Below are positions 21,930 to 36,469 of a stretch of DNA of 64,000 nt, one piece after another. Each line of letters opens with the position of its first letter. The stretch's first letter is position 1. A program made the position numbers and the translations under genes. The stretch lies in assembly GCA_025667525.1 (NCBI GenBank), contig CM046877.1, positions 619,332,580 through 619,396,579 on the forward strand, given 5' to 3'. Under the pieces are notes generated by a model. It was not told the origin of the DNA. It searched no databases and saw only the letters and a program-made list of their open reading frames with translations. Source of the stretch: Glebionis coronaria. Lineage: Eukaryota; Streptophyta; Magnoliopsida; Asterales; Asteraceae.

Positions 21930-24272
<2,343 letters not shown>

Positions 24273-25688
24273 TTGGTGACAGGCGAAAAAGGAAAAATGC
24301 CTCTCATTCTGCTTGTCATTTTGCAATCCGAATCCGACAAGGAAATTACCCCCATCCGGAGCGTAATCACAATAAATTCGGATGATGAGCAAGATTCATC
24401 GGTCATGATGCCAAATGTCACTACGGGACTTCCTTCTATCGTCCCAAATATTTCTACTACTACCACTATGCCAATCCCAAATCCTATACCTTCAACAATC
24501 CTGGAACTTCTAGAAAAAGAAACCATTCTTCATCACCACCACCTAATGTTGCTCATTCCCCAGAAGACGAGCCTACTTCAGAAGCACTCGGATTCGATGC
24601 AGAACACCTGATAGGCCGTTTGGAGGATGTAGAAGGTGATGTAGATCACCTTATCGAGCAAGATGAGGACAAGGACTTAGTGATAGCCGAGTTACGAGAG
24701 TCTCTTGAGGCTGCTAAGTCCTAGATCGCAATTTACAACTAAGGAACAATGATGCCGAGGCTAGGCAAGCTGCGGATCATGCTCAAATTCAATAAATCCT
24801 ACACCATCTAGGTCTTTAGGATTTTCTCGCCTTTCTAATAAAAGTAGGATGTTTTGTAATAAATGCATGACGTGTTGTCAAGACTAAAAGGATCCATTCA
24901 TTAGCTGAATGGAATTTTGTACTCTAAGCTCCAAAACTATGTATGGAACGTAGTTCAAGAATGAAATGTACAAAATTTTATGATATGATCCCTTGATAAT
25001 TGTATTACAATAATTGTGAGAAAATCTCGGTCAAATTTAAACGATCGTAAGAACTGATAACAATGAAATAACTAACAAAAATATACATCGTTCGTTCGTT
25101 AATGGTACACAGAAAAATTGAAATGACGGAACAAGGTTGCAAAGACCTCAAAAGAGGTCATCACTAGTCAATACCAAAATGCCATTAAGGCCGTTGATGC
25201 GTGTGAAGCTAGTATTCGCACGGTTGACCGAACCATGGATCCTAGCGTTTACAAGAAATCTAATGAAACAAGTGCTACTCCGGTTAACACTTTTGGACCT
25301 CAAAAGACCCTTTCGAAAAACTAATGTGAACCACTCCGTTAGTGGAAGAAAGGGACCTTATGAGAGGAGGTGCTTTATGATGAAATACCACCCAAGGTTG
25401 AACACCATAAAGCAAAGTGCCAAAGGACTTAAACTACACCCTATGACTAAACCAAAGAATCACTCGTGGAAAGCACCACGTGTCCACCAAGGAAAAACCT
25501 TACCACCCCCTACTTATTGTGCAAGGACAAATTTCCCGGAGGATGTTCCCAAACCAAGTCCGATCTTGAACAAGAAGTATCTCGACAACCTTCCATATTG
25601 CCGCAAGTGGGACTACCACCACAAAGGTAGTTGCGCGAACCAGTGCATGCTTTGTGATGACTTTGGGCACTTGGAGGGTGATTGTTGA
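24273..25688 (+). pseudogene. Broken gag of element A with a zinc knuckle
   Basis: Coding traces in several frames. 24273-24611 is an open frame. In a second frame, an acidic coiled-coil-like piece (DAEHLIGRLEDVEGDVDHL... from 24596) ends at a TAG at 24722-24724. In 25137-25688 the frame ends with CMLCDDFGHLEGDC, a perfect CX2CX4HX4C knuckle, preceded by CRKWDYHHKGSC, which resembles the paired Cys/His motif found before the knuckle in plant Ty3/gypsy gag, with one Cys replaced by Trp. The knuckle frame stops at 25686-25688 and no protease follows. Gag packages element RNA in the particle; this copy cannot make it. The frame changes show relaxed selection. Confidence 0.65.
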
Positions 25689-27887
25689 GTGGTAAAGTCC
25701 CATGAGAAGAATATGAAGGAACGCTACCTGGAGCAATGCCGTTTAAGATAAGAAATACTTCGAAAAGGAAAAGAAATTGCCCAAGAAGGAAGCTTGGGGG
25801 CAAAGAGCGTCCAATACCCCACCAGCGTTTTACACCGTTTATCTTTCAAGAAAGATGCGCCGACAATCTTTAAGTATAAACCCAAGCGTTTCTACCCGCG
25901 TCATGGATAGAGCGTGTAAATTTATGTATTATGAACTATTTTACTTTTATGCAAATCAAGTGACTCGCCGTCGATGTTACCACCAAAAAAACTTAATTAT
26001 GTAACCGTACTCCAAGTCTTCAATTTAATTGTGTTGTTTTTAAATCCTCTTTTGTTTAACCAACGATATTTTATTTTATTTTATTATTTTTCATGTGTCG
26101 GAGAAAAATGCATCCACCAAAAGTTTTACTTAAGAAAGAGCCTTCTTCTATAATATTTTCTTTACATATCGTAGAGAAATAAATAAAGTAAATTTTCACT
26201 AAAATATTTTTGAAAAACATTCTTTAGAAAATATCATAATTTTTTTTTACTATAAGAAATCACCACCGGAAACACTTATTAGTGGGAATAATAACAATCG
26301 TGATAGGGTAAGTTGGAAGATTAGTAAAGGTATTATTAATCAAATGCCGTAACTAATAGCGAAATATTTTTGGTTTAAACTACCATGTAAAGTTTTGGAA
26401 TTTGGTTTGACGACCAACTCAATGTGGAGAACACTATTGATAAACTTGACAAGAACTAGTACGAATAATCATGGGAATTATTTTGTCGATTGTGAAAACT
26501 GAGCATTGGTAACAAATGAAATACACTATGGACTAACTTGTTGGTTATAGAAGCGAATAACGGTAACGAACGAAATGCACTATGGACTACCAATATATAA
26601 TTACAACCTCAAAGAGTCAAATTATGATGAAAAGGAGGATGCAACCGTTGATCCCGAGACGTACGTAGCCTGATCAACTACGTATGATCGTGGTCGAACG
26701 GGAGTATGCTCATAGTAGTCATCTTGAAAATGAAATATATTAATACTAGTGAAATATATTCAAGTTGCCATATTCGTAAAAGAAAAATTTATTATGTGCT
26801 ATGAATGTCGAACATTTTTCTACCGTCTTAAGTAAAAGCGTCAAGTACACGATACGAGTAAACCTAGGACAATTATTTTCTTCGCCACTATTACATACAA
26901 AAACGTATATGACACGAAGATACTGAGAGCGCCACTTATTTTTGACGATAATTAAAAATCAAATAGATTAGAGTTGGAAAATCGAAAACAAATTTTAAAT
27001 AATAATAAGAAGAACGAAACGTCATTTGAGTAAAACCCAAATTTACCGGATATTCGGAACTCGCCGTAACATGACCCATGCTAAAGAACAATTGGGTCAA
27101 GATAAGCATGCTTTTGTATATAAATGGAATACCAAAAACCACTCGGACAAAAATATGTTTTATCTAACGATTTTTGAGCATCACACCATACTCATAGGCT
27201 TAAGAAATATTATATACTTTCCTCATAGAAGGAATCCGAACGAAACTATGATTTAAATATATTTTAAATTGTGCACCCGTTTTCCTCTCCATGAAAAAGT
27301 AGATAAACGAGGAGGAACGCAAAATAAATTGATTAATTAACGAAATTATCTAATATTTAATGTCACATAAAAGGAAGAAACATCTTGACCACCATGTCTT
27401 AGAACGATCAATTGTCCTAGATTTTGGGAAATCGATGCAAGAACCCTTGACGCATACGCTACTTATCACTACCAAGTAGACGGTTAATGTGAACAGGATT
27501 GATCAAAATATATGGAACGATTTTCAAATGTACGATATATAGTCATCTAGGCGAAAAATGACAATACGCGACACTTTAAATTGTAATTAATACGCGGGAC
27601 GACGTGAAAGTAATAATGAGAAAACTCACTAAACAAAACCGACGTCGTTAAGAAAAATTTGACATACTAGAAAATACTTAAGGAACGCTATAGAACCATG
27701 TACAAGTCGGAAGAAATTTTCGTTCATTCTAATCCTAACAAGATTATAGTAATCTTAGCAATGAACAAAAGAAATACGAACGCATTGAACACCATGAAAG
27801 GAAGATAAAATTTAATTGACCTCTTGTTTTGATAACGACATCGAGGTGCTAGTTTTGAGTACAAAACTCAATTTAAGGGATTACGAA
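25689..27887 (+). other. Interior of element A after gag, no pol
   Basis: Only frames under 80 codons; no reverse transcriptase YxDD, integrase HHCC or DDE context could be read. This is where pol would lie in an autonomous element. Just before the 3' LTR the sequence TTTAAGGGATTACGAA is a poor polypurine tract. Confidence 0.5.
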
Positions 27888-30800
27888 TGTCAAACAAGTG
27901 AATTTTGAATCTATTTAATTTATGTGAAACGTGATAGTTCGGGTTAGACTTGTATGTCTATTGATGTTCCCGATTGTTTACGCGTATTTTGTGTACGAAA
28001 TTGAACTTTTATGAATAACGCTTCTATAAATTTCTACTTGCATAACTTATTGTTTCGTTACGTGCTAAGGATTTTCATGTTAGAGTCAACATTATATTAA
28101 GGCAACGTAATTGTAATTTAAGACTTTCACTACACAACGAACATCTAAACATTTCATATACATTCCCTTTAGAATATTTATTCTACAAAAGTCATCACTA
28201 CTAAACTCAACACTACACAACAAATAGAAACTCTTCCAAGTTCTTACACATTACAAAAACAAACCGGTCCCCCCCTTTTTTGTTTCATGAATACACGTTT
28301 CATGCCTTGCTCACAATTTACAATATAAATTTGACAAGTACTTTCACCCACTAATAAATGAATGTACCATCATGTACCCTTCCCCTCATACAAACCCTCG
28401 GACACATCTTCCTCCCCATGGTTTCCCATGAATTTCTCCTTAAACCTTAATACTACCACCACCTTTCTATGGATAGTCAACCCAAAGTACCTTGTCCTTC
28501 CACTTCTTTCTACCCTAGACGCATCAAAAGAGGATTTCCTTCTTCCCCATGCAAAAATACAACTTCCCATGCTAGTTATTTGGTTAGCCCTAGTTGAAAT
28601 CAAACCACAAGACCTAACTAAACTCTAACTAGTTCACTTAACCCTAAACCCACACTCTCTTGCCTATAAATACCAACCTCGTTCCTTCATAAACTCACAC
28701 ACTCAAAGATAAAAATCAAAAAGAAAAACATTGAGCCTCTTAGTGATTAGGTCACGACAACAATAAGTATACAAGGTTTCGGGTTGATTTAAGCAAGCAA
28801 GATTGTTTGAGTTAAAGCCCTCTAGTTCTTGATCTCGTCTTCATCAAATAACTTAGGACCTTTTGTAAGTAACCATAACCCTTGTTCATTTCATATTGGT
28901 TGATGTTATACTTGCTAAAAACATTTTGTAAACTAAAGATCATACAACCTAGTCACGGGTTTGGGTTGATGGGTGTTTTTATAAATGAACCAAGACTCTT
29001 TTTTCTTTCATGATATCAAAAGACCACGACTTGGGAGTTCACTTAATATACCCAAATGAAACGACCCAAGCATAACACCACTAATTTCACGACTAAGGTT
29101 TGATATGAAAATAAAATGAGCACCAAGACTATCTAAAAGAAAAACCATTAACAACCAACTAGACAAACTAAGGAGAAAAACGAACGTGAGACTAAAGTGT
29201 GATTTTATGTATGATGTTGTATGGTTTGATGTTAAAAACAAGTATGATTTTATGAAAAACTAGCATGAACTTATGTATGACCTTGTATAAGACTATGCTA
29301 GCTTGAATGGTATGTCTGCTTAGTAAGGTGACGAAGAAAAACGAACTCAGGATATATGGATTAAATGACCTACTACATACATCTATTTTGACATATGATT
29401 TTATGTGAATACTTTCAACGTGAAGGAGTGCATGTTGTGAACCACAACAACAAAACTAGAAAATAAAATATGTAGGTGTGATGCATATATTCATAGGTGC
29501 ATGACTTGTATGCGTGTATGTAATTATGTGGGGTGGGTGATGAATGTGTGCACAAGGGTACTGCGTATAAACAGTAATGTGAGGACCAACTGTGTACAAA
29601 CTGCCATGTAAATAGGACAACATGTATGTAGAAACAGGCGTGAAGCCTCATGGCTGTGTGGCGTGTATATGGTGTGTTTCTTGCATGCTTGTACAAGAAT
29701 GTTCATAAGTAAATGTCCAAACAACAAGTGAACAAGAAACATAAAAACGTGATAGTGTGAGGTGTTCATATTTGAAGTGGTTCGTAGCGATACCCGAGAA
29801 GCAGTAGCAATATGAACCCCTTTTGATAAATATAGATGACATATGTGTGGGTTTTGTGAAGATACTAAACGCAACCGACACTATAAACCAACAATTGGGA
29901 AAATGTAAATGTGTAGCGTTGTGAGTAAAGAACAAAAACAGTAAATTATATCTTGCAAATGGGTCTTGAAACTTGTTTGAGCTGTGTGAATGAGACATCA
30001 ATGGTGTAACTTAGGGACTAAGATAATCTATTAGTACAAGATAGAAGGGGTATGCAAGTATGTGTGAGCACACCACTGTTAATGAAGCATGTATAAACGA
30101 ATACAACCCTCTCCACTTTTTTATAAAAATCGGTCGCTGTGTGTGTGTACATGGATGAACAACAAAAAGAGTAAATAGTAACAAAACAAGAGTATGTGAT
30201 GCGCATCTATCTACTAACCAGACACTTAAAACAAGAGAATGAAAGTGTATGTATGTTGTTATGACAAGGAAGGTGATAGCCTATTTCTTTTGTTGTCATG
30301 TATAGTTTCATAGGTAGGGTAATGCTAGAACTAGCCTCACTGTGACAAAATAGGGAATACTATATATGCATATTTGTTGCCATGATAAATAAAGTAGTAG
30401 TAGCCAAAAGTACTATATATGCATATTTTGCTGTCATATAATGTATGCATGTGTACTTGAATAAAGGAAAAGGACTATGCCATGTATGTATGCATGTATG
30501 ATTAAAACAAAAGAAAACAAGAATCACATCTTTTCCTTTTGATGATTTCGTGTAGACAAGAAAACAAGGAAAGCCAAAACATTTAAAAAGTACCAAGTGG
30601 GAATGTGAACACAAATACTATTATTTCTTTTTATTTCCAAAATTTGCTAGGTGAGTACACATAACCAATTAAATTTCGACCCTTAGACCCTACTTTACGC
30701 CTAGTTTTAATCGACCAAATTGCCTCAGCCCAAAGATATAAAAATAGCTTGTTAAAGCTGACACGGCCTAGTTTCCAAAACAGTTTTCTGTTTGTCTTGA

Positions 30801-32044
30801 AGTTAAGTAACGAACTCGCAATAATTTCCAAAGATGGCCGATTGACACTTATAAATAATTGAGCCAGCCTTACTTATTTTTGGTTGCGAGTGCACCATTT
30901 TGTCTAATTGTGTGATATACTTAGAGACCTCAATAAAATGCGATATTTATTAAATATCGAAGAGCTCGCGGTCTAGTTTCTATAACAAGAACCCGATTAT
31001 TTTTCAGACTAATAAATAACGAGTTATTAAATCCTAAAGTCGACCCCGTGACTAAAATTGTTGAACATGAAAAATGTATGAAAACATTATATAAACTAAG
31101 AGCAAGTATAAAATATCAACCAAGTGCGTTGTACGTTATTATTTATTGTATTTAGCCTAAGTACGGATATTTTACTTAGGTTACGAGTAGACCGTTTGCG
31201 CATCGTTTTGCGTGCCTTGATATTCCGTGCTATCTTTATTGATCATATTCATTACTTCATCGAGGTGAGTTTCATAGCCCCACTTTTTACTTGTTTTGTA
31301 TACTTTTGGGGTGAGAACATTGCTTGTTTTAAATGGATGAACATAAGTGCTAAAACTTGATACGTTTGCCTACATGATGTCTAAGTAGCGATATCCCTAG
31401 ATGCTTTAGCCCACTATCATGAACCGTTAATTACTTTGTGTAAGCGTGAATGTTATGGATAGATCTATCGGGACTAACCTCCCTGTCTAATTTGGTTGTG
31501 TGGCCAAAGTTAGATACACTTACATTTGAGGATTTACAAATGCTTCGGGATAGGCATTTGCTCGGGCTCTTATTATATCTTGTTGGTTAAGGTTAACGCT
31601 TCGGGGTCACGAGCTTAAGCGTAGGAATACAAACGTATACTATTTTGATTATAGCCATGGTTTGGTTATATGCCGGTTGCCTGATCAAAATCTTATGGTT
31701 CATCACATTAATTTTGTAACTAAACCTATGAACTGACCAACCTTTGTGTTGACGCTTTAGCAATGTTTTTCTCAGGTATCAAGACGGAGGAGTGACGTGG
31801 TTATGCATGGGAGATTTTTAAATGAAAATGGTCGTGACTAGTGTATGGATATTTGGATCAGTGTTAAAGTCTTTTGAAACGATGTTTTATTACGATCTTG
31901 TGTAACTCGCTTCCGAACAAGTTTATGCTTTTAATTAAAAGAAAACGGCTTTTAAATAGTCGTTCTTTGTATCTATTTCTTATGATAGTCATGACCGTCG
32001 CACCCCATTATGTTGTATTACTCTGATAAATTGGGGGTGTGACA
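27888..32044 (+). repeat. Element A 3' LTR, uninterrupted (4,157 bp)
   Basis: TGTCAAACAAG at the start, TGTGACA at the end, then the GCAGT duplication at 32045-32049. It carries the intact target site of the nested copia element near 29582-29592. TATA box at 28664-28671. One of the longer LTRs among plant retrotransposons. Confidence 0.92.
28664..28671 (+). promoter_or_regulatory. TATA box of element A 3' LTR
   Basis: CTATAAAT, the same as at 7014 in the other LTR. From here transcription would read rightward out of A, antisense to element B. Confidence 0.55.
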
Positions 32045-32049
32045 GCAGT

Positions 32050-32215
32050 CACGAAAATGTCCTGCTCTTTCACTCATCACTGCTGGCAGCATGATCATGA
32101 ATCCGATCTTGGAGAATTGTTTGACACCCTCAAGTCGATTGGACATGTCGTCAATACGCGGAGGAGAATAGTGGTTATGAATGGTGATTTGTTTTAAATC
32201 GATGGTAGTCGACAC
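32050..32215 (-). pseudogene. Possible gag remnant of element B
   Basis: A minus-strand frame of about 55 residues entering from 32215 reads RIDDMSNRLEGVKQ... and ends in ERAGHFRDC next to A's insertion point. GHFxxDC is the second half of a retroviral-type zinc knuckle, but the first two cysteines are missing. Across the repaired junction the frame reaches a stop after about ten codons. Weak evidence. Confidence 0.3.
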
Positions 32216-32802
32216 ATAATCTCATGTTACCGTCCTTCTCCTTCAAGGTTCTTTTGGAATGTATGGGAAGATTTTGGAATAATCGTCTGGTTATGCGCAA
32301 AAGGAACTTAAGTGGTCATGTCTTAACTGGCAGCTAGAAAATTTAGCAGTCATGGCTAACAAAGCACGTGCTTGGAAAGCATAGATAATTTATACAGATT
32401 TTCCTGATGGAAAACCATGCTGAATGTATTCAGGAGGCTGAACATTACTGTACAAAATCATGAATCGTAGCAGGGTGTGCTGCTTGTAGTCCATGATGAG
32501 GATTAAATTTAACTAGCATCTGTCCGAGGTAATGCGTTAGCAGCTTGGATCTCATCCTTAGGCTGAAGGGAAACCTTTGTATACATGGGGAATACGAATG
32601 GAATCCTTTTATGGTCATGAATATATGAAATATGGGTGCAAGAAATGAAAGTGTCATCGACCAAACGTGACAGATCTCACTGATACACCGGTGATGGTAC
32701 TGAACTTCTTATGGCCTGATTAATACATGGCACAACAAAATGGATATACTCCTTGGAGGGTACCCTGAAATTCTTAGGGATGTTCCAGAATTGGACGTGA
32801 GT

Positions 32803-32935
32803 CATGTGTCTTGACTCGTGTCTTGGGAAATATAAGCATGACATGTGTCTTGACTGCTGTCTTAACATGTGTCTTCAAAAAGTATACGTGAGATATGTGT
32901 CTTGACTGATGTCTTGACATGTGTCTCGAGACATG
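32803..32935. repeat. Degenerate GTGTCTTGAC repeats in B
   Basis: ATGTGTCTTGACT and variants (GTCTTGACATGTGTCT and the like) recur about eight times at short intervals. Simple-sequence expansion inside a decayed element. Confidence 0.6.
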
Positions 32936-33487
32936 AAACTAATAGAACTACAATATTAAGTTATTATGCCAGAATTGGCGGATCGGTTGGACTACTGATC
33001 CTTTGTATTTCTGATCACGTCCGCGGCCAGGGCTTCGGTTGCGATTGCTAGGATAGTTGTTGTCATAGTAGTGGTTACTATCGTCGTGTCTGTCAGTTCC
33101 ATGACGGTCATTCTCATGACTGTGACTCATGTAACTATTCAGCTGAGTGGCCGGCTGGTACTAGTTTGCACTCATATGTATGAAACGACAACTGAATGAC
33201 GTGTGACAAGTAACTAAGAATTAGGGGCAATTATTTATAGAAATCGTCTGATGGTGAAGCATCTTCTCGTCCGATCGCTTCAATCTAACGCCTTTGTCTT
33301 TTTCTTGTAGGATCTCCAGGTTGTGAACATCGTCGTCATCTTGTAGTGTCTCCAACGAATCAGCAGCATCAACCTTTTGTAATATCTCCCCGTTATGAGC
33401 GGCATCAACATCTTGTAGAACATCAACAAGTGAAAATACGCTTGAGATGATTCAAAATCGACTAGCGAATACCCGTGAAGTATTGCA

Positions 33488-33562
33488 AGTGAAATACACA
33501 TGGATTAAGGTACGTGTAATACACATGGATTACGGTACATGGAGTACACATGGAATGCACAT
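33488..33562. repeat. Short tandem repeats of ACACATGGATTA type
   Basis: TACACATGGATTAAGGTACGTG recurs with small changes about three times. Similar simple repeats with CATCAACATCTTGTAG lie just upstream (about 33330-33430). Confidence 0.5.
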
Positions 33563-34291
33563 GAAATGATCGGTATGGGGTCGATCATTGGTCATGATTT
33601 TAAAGGAACTATAATCGGTTAAACGGTTGGAAGAACCATCATGATAACCTAGCAATGCCAGCATATACATCATTCTGGTTGCATAGAGAAGCGTTAAAGT
33701 GTGGTTACACAAAATTCAACGATGATTTGCCTGAAATCATGATCAATGAAAACCAACCATGACTATCATGAAAGCAGAATTCAATGAAATACAACAATGT
33801 CTTGCATGAATGCATAAATAACAAAAGAGTCGTAAGACGTAATCAACATGAAGACGGAATTATCATGAAGAAACATGAAAAAATTTAACATGAAGGATGA
33901 AACTAAAGTTATATAACATAATTAGCATGAAACTGAAGTTAACCATGACAGTATGAAAACATACTTGACATAAAAATATATTTACTTATGAGGGGACATA
34001 AAAAAAATTTATGCCACTAAATCATGAGAAAATTTTTATGCATGAAAACAGTGCATGAATACATGATGCAGTTTATAAAAACATTTATATGCGCGAGGGT
34101 AAACGCCAATGGTTAGTTTACCCAAAACAAAAGACATGGCGAGGGGACGCCTATGGGTCGGTCCCAAAGTTAAAAGTTTCGATAAAAGCACATGCGACTA
34201 AATAGGGCCAGTCATGTACCAACCATTACTTAGTCATAATTCCTGTGACAATGATGCATGAAATAAATGAATGAAACTCAGTTGTCAAAAC

Positions 34292-35118
34292 TAGGGCTGA
34301 GCAGGCCCGACCGAAACCGACATGGCCCGACCGAACCGACAAAACCGATTGAACCGAAACCGAAACCGAGTTATTCAGTTCGGTATTCGGTTTGTGAAAA
34401 GTTGATTTTTCGGTTTCGGGTCGTTCGGTACAAAAACCGAATACGGCCCGATGTGGCCCGATTGAACCCGAAATATATTTTAGGTCATATATGTTCAGCC
34501 GCTTTCTTGTTATCATTTACTCATCTCAAAAAAAAAAGAAGTGGAAGCTAATTCATCTCAATCACAATGGATGAACAAACTCAACAATCATCTAAATAAA
34601 ATTATATACCCGAATCAACAAAACACAATGAATCTTGAAGTAAGTTTTATTTTTCATTAGTAATTCTTTTTTTTAATCCACGAATTAATTGTATTTTTTG
34701 TTAATCCAAAATTTTTTGTTTAATCCACGAATTAAGTTTTTTTAATTAGTATTTTTTTGTTGTTAATCCAAAAATTAATGTTAATTCGTGTATAATTTTA
34801 ATTCAATAATTCGTGCATCATTAAACCCACTGTTATAATTTTAACTCAATAATTCTTGTATAATCAAACCCACTGTTTTTTTCTTGCTGATACAAGGGTG
34901 TTTGGTTTTTTTTCCAGAATTTTGTTTTGAAGCTAAGGGGGTGTTTGGGGTAAGGTTTCGGTTTCGGTATGAAACCGAACCGAACCCGACTTGGCCCGAG
35001 ATGAAACCGAACCGAACCGACATTTTCGGTTTCGGTTTTGGTTCAGTTTTTTGCCCTTTTTCGGTATCGGTATTTATCGGGACGGGTCGGGTCGGTTTCG
35101 GCCCGAAGCTCAGCCCTA
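34292..35118. mobile_element. hAT-type non-autonomous element (827 bp)
   Basis: Terminal inverted repeats TAGGGCTGAGC...GCTCAGCCCTA are flanked by a perfect 8-bp duplication GTCAAAAC (34284-34291 and 35119-35126). Eight-base duplications and TAGGG-type ends are hallmarks of the hAT superfamily. Both ends carry blocks of CCGAACCGA/TCGGTTCGG in opposite orientation, i.e. subterminal repeats, and the middle is T-rich. No transposase is present. Confidence 0.9.
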
Positions 35119-35439
35119 GTCAAAACTTAACAGAAAAATTTTTATGTGACTAATTATGAACTACTGGGGTTCAGTCCACATAGTCACAGTTCACAAGGAA
35201 CATCATGCATGAAACAATGACACATAACTAAATATGAATGACGGTTGTCCATCCATATTAGTAAAACAATATCGATGAAAACATCAAGGTTAAAACATCA
35301 AGGTGCTGAAAACATCATGGTCAAAACAACAGTGCGCTGAACACATCAATACGTGGAAGAACAAGCGTTGGCTTAGGAAGCTCCTGGTGACTACCCACTA
35401 GCCACAGGTCAAGTTTTAGAGCCTACAGGTCAAAGCCCT

Positions 35440-35452
35440 GGCTCTGATACCA
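35440..35452 (-). other. Primer-binding site of element B
   Basis: GGCTCTGATACCA on the plus strand, i.e. TGGTATCAGAGCC on the minus strand, four bases from the LTR end TGTAACACCC at 35457. It fixes B's orientation as minus. Confidence 0.9.
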
Positions 35453-35456
35453 TAAT

Positions 35457-36469
35457 TGTAACACCCTATTTTGGTAAATGAAATGTCACGCGTAATTATG
35501 ACGTGTCATCAAAGCATGCAAGGCAATATGTACTAAAACATACATGACCATAGGGAAAACCGGAATCAAACATCGATCCCCAAACATAAGCCTAAAACAT
35601 AAATAAAGTAAATGAACAAAAGGAAGACTAAACAAGCATAAATATACGAAGGCATGAGGAGAAGAAGTCTAAGGTAGCTCCCATCCTATGCATGTCCTCC
35701 AAATGCTCCAGTCTAACTTTAGGTACCTGCCGTTTTGGGACATGGAAAGGAAAGTAAAGGCTGAGCATAACGCTTAGTGCACGGATATACGACATAGTAT
35801 GAATGGTTGAAACATAAATATGACTAATAGCAGCGGAAATTTATAAGTCTTGGAAAACCTGGTATAACTTAGTAAAACTGGTTTTATAATTTGAAAATCC
35901 TTATGTTTTCTTATAAAAACTGTTTAACATGTTAACCATTAAGCCAATATTGGTCATGAAACATCAGCGTGCATGAATACTTGGAGGGGTGACCTCGTCA
36001 TGCAATTAGAGGGGCTGCCTCTAATTAATATAAGTTTTTGGGTATGAGGGATCAGATCCTTATGAAGGATGCAATGCACACACCACATTCACCTGCATAA
36101 TTTGCTGAAAACATGTAACCTAGGATGCACCCATACGCCCACATGATAACATAATAATATGTCCAAAAGCTTAAAGGGACGCCACGAGCTAACACTCCGC
36201 CGTGGCAAAGTCATAACACTAGTGCCTCCAGTGTTATGGTTGTGGTAACTCCATAACTAGGTGAAACTGGTCATGCATGTATATGGCTTTGGCATTTATT
36301 AAACATAAGCAATTAAAACATATAAAACATATACTGGGAAAACAGTTGGTTGCATACGGGGAATCCTAATAAGGAAAGAATGACCATACTGAAAGGACGG
36401 AGAATCCGTACCTTAAGTCCAGTGAACGAAGAAGACGAACGGAAGAGAGTCCTACTTCGATATCACTAA
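35457..36469 (-). repeat. Element B 5' LTR, segment 1 of 3
   Basis: Starts TGTAACACCC (the LTR 3' end on the minus strand). Homologous to the solo LTR at 19016. Broken by the Helitron after ...TATCACTAA. The three segments total about 2.9 kb, close to the 2.66 kb solo relative. Confidence 0.8.

Larger units (their letters stand above)
32050..35439 (-). mobile_element. Right portion of retrotransposon B interior (minus strand)
   Basis: Runs leftward from B's primer site at 35440. It contains short gag-like traces, several simple repeats and a hAT-type insertion, but no intact frame. Read with 5007-6235 it gives about 3.8 kb of B interior after removing insertions. Confidence 0.55.

Noticed and set aside
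29415..30206. Several minus-strand frames of 60-117 residues in A's 3' LTR
   Set aside because: Overlapping frames in LTR sequence; the matching 5' LTR frames differ in length and start, so no coding constraint is visible.
34226..35153. Arg/Pro/Phe-rich frames on both strands near the hAT-type element
   Set aside because: They are translations of CCGAACCGA/TCGGTTCGG subterminal repeats.
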